From: Clitopilus passeckerianus
Lineage: Eukaryota > Basidiomycota > Agaricomycetes > Agaricales > Entolomataceae
Reading direction: 5' to 3'
DNA length: 64,000 nucleotides
Assembly (NCBI GenBank): GCA_944990035.1
Contig: CALYLX010000013.1
Span: 248,001-312,000 of the forward strand
Part shown: positions 57,510 to 64,000 of the stretch, piece after piece
Position numbering within the stretch: the first letter of the stretch is position 1
Layout of the letters: each line of letters starts with the position of its first letter
The notes under the pieces: model-generated
The model's input: only the letters and a program-made list of their open reading frames with translations
Databases searched by the model: none
Told to the model about the DNA's origin: nothing
Program-made: the position numbers and the translations under genes

Positions 57510-60085
57510 CTACACCTCGATTGGCTTCACCAGCAATGGCATTCCTTTCGACTCCTCCACAACAAATCCCTTCTCCGTGACCCTTGTAGTCTGCACAGAA
57601 GGCGAAATAATCTGCGACAAATTCCACACAATCTTATCTTCCGTCTCCCCAAACTCAAATCTCGTCAGCAGAACCGAAAGAAGAATCTCTACAAAAGACA
57701 CCGGACAATCATCAGCCATCCACGTCATCGAAACGTCCCAGAATTACAAGAACTTACTCATCTCGACCTGTGCGAATTTCCAACCGCTATATCAGGAAGA
57801 TCTCTAGGTCAGAAGACATGATCATGAGACCAGAAAATCAATGGGCGCTTACATGCATGCTCTGCCACCACCCAAAAACGACATCCTGGAGAAAGAAGAT
57901 TCATTGTGTTAGATCACGATCGAGGCAAGTATGGACTAGTTGAGTGAGGACTTACATTCCGGAATAGATCCCAGGCAACCTTGTGCTTGTCGATTCGGAC
58001 CGAGAGGGCGAGGTTGGTTGTTGTTCAGGATCCGAATGTAACCACCTCTCCGGTTTCCACTGTTTTGCGTCCGGCCCCCAGACTGATTCTAGCCGGTTGC
58101 TGGACGCGATTCCGACGAACAGCGTGGTACCAACTGGAATGGTGACGTGATGTGTAGACAAGCCCGAGTCGTCGGAAGGGTCTGTGTACGGGATCGTTCG
58201 TTCCTTTACAGCACTAAAAGATTGAAAAGACAAGGCATCAGCATCAGGTGTATCTCAAAATACGAGCGAGAAGAAAATTTCGAGGGTTGACAACGGGAGG
58301 TGTACGGGAGTGTCAACGAAGGAAAGAACCAGATCCCGAATGGCATATGACTTTCCCAAAAAGGAGAAAGAGGAAGGCGTGCACGTACGTCCGGCGAACG
58401 AAAGGGACCGGCGGGAACCTGCAAACAGCGACGTCCATATGTGAGCACACCACTTGCGTACACATAAGTACAGCTTCATTGTACTCACAATCTTAGCGTT
58501 TCCTTGATGACAGCATCGAGCACAGGAAGCTTCATCACCTCTTCGTATCCTAACCACTCTTCGTCGTTGGTCGTGTCGGTGGGCAATCCGGTCCGTTTCA
58601 GCTGTAGAGCCTCCCGGATTTCGTTACGGACTTGCGACTGGATCTCTGGATGCCTGGAGAGCATGAAGAGAATGCGTGAGAGAGCGGATGATGTAGTATC
58701 TTGAGCTCCGAAGATGAGAACACTGGTAAATGGATCAGTTATTGGGCATGAAATAGAAAATAAAGTGATCGTACGTCATTTGGCCTGTTAGCTCGTCCTC
58801 GCTGAGCTTTTTGCCACCAATGGCCCGTTCATTTTCGCGCACTTAAATTAATGGGTCAGTATCGAATTTTCAAATGCCTTGAAGTGGGAGGCTCACGTAG
58901 GAGGCTGATGACATCCTTGGCTTTATCGCTAAAGCTGTCGAGGTCACCCTGCTTTGCGATCTCCTCCCGTTTCTGCTGTAATATTTCCTGCGCAGTTTTG
59001 TGCATTACATCTGAGATATACTTGACCTTCTGCACAGCGGAATTTGGTGTCCATTCGACCAGCTTTCTTCGGAAGCAAGCGGGCCCGAGGGAAATGAGGA
59101 ATGGAGCGAACTGCCTTGCAATGGCAAGGCGGAAGAGGGTTGGTCTACGAATGAGGAATCAATGTGTGAGTCATTGTCGGATTTTGCCAGAGCATCGGAA
59201 GAGAGAGATGCCTCACATAAGCTCCTTGACCGCAGATGTGTACGGATTGTTGTGTGCCGTATCTAGCGGATCGAACGAGTAGCCAAGCACGGTCTGACCC
59301 ACCATTTCAAGTGCCACTCTCGACATCCATTCTGACATGTCCAAGACACCTGCACCATCGGATTCTTTGACAGTGCGGTCGGCCGTCTGTTGCTCCAGCA
59401 CCCCCGCAAGCTAGAATTCAGTCCAGTATCAGCACAGGTCAAGATGCGCAGAGTAAGAAGTTACCTACTTTTGATGCGACTTTGTACATCGTTGGAGCGA
59501 GTTGTCGAAGCTGGGACACGGAAAAGACGGGGTTGACGATTTTCCGCTGACGTTTGTGTTGTTCGCCTGAAGAAATTGGTGAGCACACCGCGGAAGAACC
59601 GGCGTAGAATACTTACCAATTGTCGACACTAACCCAGGGCCGAATATAATTCTGTTATTTCTGTGGGGAAAATTCGTCAGGATTCGCCTTTCGAGTAGAG
59701 CGGAGGTGAGTTACTCTGTAAACACGGCTGTCTCTTCGAATCCATCTTGATCCTTGACGATTATGCTTTGCAGAGCCCTTGGGTCAGAAACATAGAGTTG
59801 CTCATCCTTGAACCGGTTGTTAGCAGTTTCCGCAAGCCGAGAAAATCGAACACATACCCCGAAGAACCCGTAGACCTTCGCAACTCCACCAAAGCGTTCT
59901 GCAATTTCGAGGTGGAATGGGAATCCTTTAGCGGTGAATAGTTGCGATAGGTTTCCAGTAAACCAAGACACTGGAGGTGGCCCAGGAATATTAGGAAAGC
60001 GAGAACGAGTAGTAAGACGCTTGAAGACAGCCCAGGAGACGACGACGAGAAGAGTGTAGACGACTGTATTCCGAGCAAGGTCCAT
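57510..60085 (-). CDS. Cytochrome P450 monooxygenase
   Basis: Membrane-anchored haem-thiolate oxygenase using P450 reductase; the substrate is unknown. An N-terminal anchor (NTVVYTLLVVVSWAVFKRL) is followed by the Pro hinge FPNIPGPPP, the I-helix GAQDTTSSAL (about 58680-58720), the K-helix ETLR region and PERW (about 58050). The haem loop FLGGGRACIGWKFAQVEM (about 57760-57880) holds the axial Cys and is split by an intron directly after the Cys codon. About 12 exons; approximate length 530 aa. An ATG at 60124 would add 13 residues but lies only 27 nt below a TATA box, so 60085 (MDLARNTVVY) is preferred. No disruption seen. Confidence 0.88.
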
Positions 60086-60150
60086 AGTGGATTGAGTCAC
60101 GGTGTGATACCCAGCCAGAAGCATGAGAGAGTACGATGAAATGAATCACC

Positions 60151-60157
60151 TTATATA
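60151..60157 (-). promoter_or_regulatory. TATA box of the P450 gene
   Basis: TATATAA on the minus strand, 66 nt upstream of the ATG at 60085. Confidence 0.45.
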
Positions 60158-61877
60158 TGTAATACAGCCTTTCAACAACTTTCACATGCGCAGCACCTAT
60201 GTCTTTACTACAGTCCATCGCAATCTTGTCTCCGTGCATTATTTTGTGGCGGAGTCATTAGGAGTCAATTAGCGACCGAGCAGTTGTGGCCCGGGCGAAT
60301 GGCCGTGAAGTAAGGCACTACGCTTATCGCTCCGAGACAACAAAGTTGTTACACACGGATCACCTTTGATTGAGAATATGTCGGGTGTCGGTGCTGAAAA
60401 GATTGCAGAATGAATATCCTTCAGCGTCCCTCGCCGATCGTGATCTACAGGTCCTTCACCGTGGGGTTTCGTAGGTCCAGGACAACATCTTACGCCTCAG
60501 CTCGGGAATATACCGAGTAGCCCGTAAATGTGTTCACCGAGATTACAGAGATCACGCAACTTGCGATTGCGAACAACCAGTACGTGAGATACCAACGCAG
60601 TGTGATGTCATAAATAAGTCATCAGAGCGCTTGTGTCCGACGGTGAGAGGGCTGGAAATAAATCATCTGCTTAGGGCATGGATACTAGGCTGTTGCCGTC
60701 GGATCGATTTTATGGAGATGTTAATCAGAAAGTCAGCACGTGGAGGAGAACGCAGTCCGAATCTAGGCGCCCAAGCGACCGCCCGTCAAAGTTGTTGAAA
60801 TGCTGCGTGCACCGAGTCAGAGGAACTGTTCAGGCCAATAGCAAAAGAATTAGATTCCGGAATCTTTGGGTCGCTCGACTGCGAGAATAATATTCCCTTG
60901 TTGAGGCGTTGAGGGCAGTGCGAACTCAGACGGATACCTGACTCCAGTTTTACTTTGAACCGAAGCTAAGTGTACAAGCTTACATCCGACCAGGGTAACC
61001 TGGAGGATGAGCATCCCTTAATCGTGGAGACTATCACCTGAGAGAAACAAAGCGAGATAGGAGGGCGCTAAGTCGGCGCAGTTGTGCCGCCAGTAGGATG
61101 TCCATGACATCGATAGGAATCTGCAGGGATCGCTTGAATTGTGGCGGACAGGTTCACTCAACTGAGAGGGTATAGTCACCAGCAGGTTCGCCACTAGCAA
61201 GGCGGTGTCATGCCACAAAATATTAGATGCAGGGTCACCGTATGTTATGGGAATAACCGACGGGGAACATTCGACCTGTCTTCTTCATTTGGGATCTTCA
61301 AGGAAGCTGAAAGGTCATATGCCACGCAAGCCTGGACACTTGCAATTGAAGAGTAGTTGATCATCAGATACGAATACTTTCTGCATATTTGTCGTTTATT
61401 CTTGATCTGTTCACTGGAAATTGTGGTCATTCTTGATGATAAAGCGGTCCATCAAGGACTTACTTGGCCGATTTTCCAAGATATCCGACATTTGCCGTTC
61501 TTATCCTGAGAAAAGAGGCCTCAGTTGCCCTATTGAATTCCAAGCGATTGGCCTGAGTTGTGGTTCTGGGTTGAGGCATCGCCGCTCTTGACCGCAACAC
61601 GAGGCAATTTTGGCACTGCCACCGATCCGCAAATTTGCTGAACGCAACCCCCACCTCCTCACATTCTATCGCGTTTGGGACTCATCTGGGACTCTCAGAC
61701 CACCAACATTAGTCCTTGGAGGTGCAATAGCGACTACTTGGTACTGCTTGGTCAAAATTGGGTGCAAAAAAATCCTGGTCTTCAACCCCAAAATCAACAT
61801 TCTTAGGTGTCTACAGAACAGCCTCAAAATTTGCGCCATCCTCTCGTCTTGATCTACGGTAGAATTGTCAGTCCCGT
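60158..61877. other. Gene-free spacer
   Basis: 1.7 kb between the divergent P450 and the acidic-protein gene. ORFs up to 92 aa without recognisable content. Confidence 0.45.
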
Positions 61878-62946
61878 ATGGCTCCTCCCCGAATCAACCT
61901 TGGCTCTCGAAAAGCATCCGTCCACTTTGATTCTGGCTCAGAATCGGACTCTGACGGGCCCGAGTCCGTCCCGCTCTCACAGGCGAAGAGACATGCAAAG
62001 GAATTCCAGACCTCCGTCGCTAGTACGCTCGCCAAGAGGAAAGAGGACAAACGCGAGCAGAATCGGAGGCGGGATGAGCGGTTGAAGGCTCAAGCAGAAG
62101 AACGAAAATTCCGGGGGGAGGTGGAGCTGGATGATAAAGACGAGGAAGACGGAAGCCAAGAAAGTGACCTTGACAGTCGGAGTGGAGACGACGTTGACGA
62201 AGAAGATGACGAAGAAGAAGTTGAGGAAGACAGCGAAGACGATGAAGAAGAAAATGTTATTGGGATCCATACAGCATCGAGTGATGTTGAGGCAGAGGAC
62301 GATCAGGGAGCCGTTTCATCAGAGGACGATAATGCCCTTGGAGAAAGTGCCAGTCCGAAGCAACCCAAATCAAACCCAAAGCATCTCCCAGACCACCTAT
62401 TCACGACCGCATTTGCCCAAACTCAGCCCACTGCCGAATCCTCCAAGACGGCCAAGCGGAAGGTTTCTGATAGTGATGACGAACTGTCTTTGAAACGCAG
62501 GCGAAAACATAAGAATGCTGCACGCAAGGATATTTCAATTGGGTGCGTTGTACTTTTTCCTGTTTCAAATACACCCAATTCTGAGCCTTGTTGTATTTTG
62601 TCCTGATGTTTAGATCCCGAACTTTCCGATCGGTCACAGAAGCTTCAACAACGGGTGCTCGGCCTGGAGGTGCATCTAGGCTTCTACCCCCGGCGAAGGC
62701 GCGTCAGTTTGTCAACAGAAGCTTGGCATTGAAAACTGCACCCCCGGTTGTCACCGTATCTGGGACCTGGAAGCCACCGAATCGGCAGGACCGTGCACGG
62801 AGCTGGCAACGGCGACCTGGTAAGCTGTTTTCTTATTCTATCACATTTTGGTTCTTAACAAATGTAATCCTCATTTTACAGCAAATATTGGTGTCCTGCG
62901 GCCGTCAATACACGGGCCTGCGGCAAGTTTCGTTAGAAGTGGTTGA
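61878..62946 (+). CDS. Acidic/basic nuclear-type protein of unknown function
   Basis: Three exons (61878-62542, 62614-62819, 62882-62946) close to 311 aa. A basic helical stretch (LAKRKEDKREQNRRRDERLK) is followed by a long Asp/Glu/Ser tract, a KRRRKHK nuclear-localisation-like motif, then a short conserved C-terminal part: KDISIGSRTFRSV, ARQFVNRSLAL and WQRRPANIGVLRPS. This layout (acidic tract, basic motif, small conserved tail) is common in nucleolar ribosome-biogenesis factors; that is inference only. Confidence 0.75.
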
Positions 62947-63237
62947 TATCATATGATTCGCTAGGACCCATGTACCGCTGTATCTGTAATGCATTCACTT
63001 TCTCCTTACTTTTCGGGGGGAGGATCGATAAACCCTGCCACCGGCACCGAGAATAACACCTGACAGTCACCAACGAAATAGTGCTAACATGCTTGAGTCG
63101 TTTTCTGCTCTCAACGTCATATTCTCTTCATATTCGGGGTTTAACATATTACGTATTATGTACGGACGAGAAATATCTATCGGTAATTCGAAGTTGGGAC
63201 ATTCATTGGTTCTGCCCTATGCTACCTGTGAACAAGC
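62947..63237. other. Convergent 3' spacer
   Basis: Short intergenic stretch between two convergent genes. Nothing seen. Confidence 0.5.
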
Positions 63238-64000
63238 TTATGTCTTGCGCAAGACGTAGGGCGACACTCCTTGAGATACGATGAGCGCCTTCCATAACTG
63301 TCTCCATGAGATTGGGTTTCCCTGTCACGAGCAAGATTCTTAGCATCACATCTCCAATCTCTAACAAAAGCAATACTCACAACATCCCGTATCATAACAC
63401 AGAAACTCCCATGCATCGGACCCTTGGTGAACTTCTCCACCTGCACCCACCCTTTAAACATAACCTTCTTCGCATCATACCCACCGATCCTCATCTTCAA
63501 CATAGGCTCCCTCTCCCGCCTCTCGCGGTCGATGATATCTTCCATCTCGTCCGGTGGCCTGGTCTCAGCTGCAGGAGGTACGTGGACGGGTGCGTGCTTG
63601 CATCGGACGTTCATGCCTTCTAGACTGGCTTGGATGAGAGGTATGAGCTGGGCTGCGGGGATGGAGGTGTAGAAACGCGTGAGGTGGGGTATGTATCTTT
63701 GTCCGGATTGGGTTTGCGTCTGGGGAGGATAGGTTAGTAGTTCACGGGAATGTATGGAATAGGTACTAGAAGACTTACGAAGAGTTGGAGCTGTTGTGTA
63801 AATTGAGATTGCTGGAGATGGCTTGACGGTGGTGCAGAGGCCATCATCTCGTCTTCGTCACCGTCGTTTTGTTGCATAGTCCTGCAGCAAAAGATCGTCT
63901 GGTGTCAGCCCCTACCATGTCGTATCGCTCGTCGGGTACTTACTCGTCCATATCCATAGGAGCAGCAGCAAGTTCGAGATCACCCGTCGCCCGCAGCGAC
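63238..64000 (-). CDS. CHK1: Checkpoint kinase CHK1, C-terminal regulatory region, 5' part outside window
   Basis: Four exon pieces (63944->64000, 63779-63881, 63381-63719, 63238-63321) give the last about 194 residues. The C-terminal domain reads through RFYTSIPAAQLIPLIQASLE, MRIGGYDAKKVMFKGWVQVE and, after the intron 63322-63380, GNPISWRQLWKALI, the regulatory KA1-like end of fungal CHK1. An SQ-containing Gln-rich stretch (HLQQSQFTQQLQLF) precedes it. The kinase domain would lie to the right of 64000 and is not seen, so the assignment rests on the C-terminus alone. Confidence 0.78.

Noticed and set aside
62131..62493. Lys-rich plus-strand ORF inside the acidic-protein gene
   Set aside because: Frame-shifted reading of the GA-rich acidic tract; the spliced frame from 61878 is continuous and closes properly.

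Overview
The window is nuclear DNA of a filamentous basidiomycete, most likely an Agaricomycete. Genes are packed on both strands and cut by many introns of about 45-60 nt with GTNNGT donors and CTNAC branch sites. The gene families also fit: an AA9 polysaccharide monooxygenase with a fungal CBM1, DUF6533-like membrane proteins, a NACHT NTPase, a P450, GCN2, CHK1, a pogo-like transposase and Ty3/gypsy chromoviruses. No tRNA, rRNA or CRISPR was seen. Exon models given below were spliced by hand and close in frame; those marked approximate were not fully resolved.

Left part (1-13951): the C-terminally cut start of a short-chain dehydrogenase (minus), an AA9-CBM1 cellulose oxidase (minus), a fungal AAA ATPase (minus), a serine-rich protein of unknown function (minus) and a hotdog-fold thioesterase (minus), separated by long gene-free spacers.

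Centre (13952-38280): a decayed pogo transposase, truncated by a 22 kb nest of one chromovirus family. Two LTR subtypes occur: A (485 bp) and B (465 bp). An old A element lies on the minus strand (15864-33171). A B element was inserted into it at 18807 and then recombined with it near 30251-30361. A younger, full-length B element (21052-28262, identical LTRs by eye, TSD GAATT) sits inside that one. A second A copy in inverted orientation (33172-38280) carries a solo B LTR (35896-36360, TSD CAAAT). The family has Tf1-like self-priming sequences (11 nt), a candidate -1 frameshift site at the gag stop, a C-terminal chromodomain, and a third ORF downstream of pol with a Cys/His-rich C-terminus that I could not assign.

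Right part (38281-64000): two tandem DUF6533-like membrane protein genes (the proximal one broken and cut by the retroelement nest), a small coiled-coil protein divergent from an Efm/FAM86-type lysine methyltransferase, an EthD-like protein, a frameshifted NACHT NTPase, the full eIF2alpha kinase GCN2, a P450 monooxygenase, an acidic nuclear-type protein, and the C-terminal end of CHK1 running off the right edge.

The host genes are not an obvious pathway cluster. The striking part is the retroelement nest, whose layering can be ordered in time from the insertions, target-site duplications and subtype markers.
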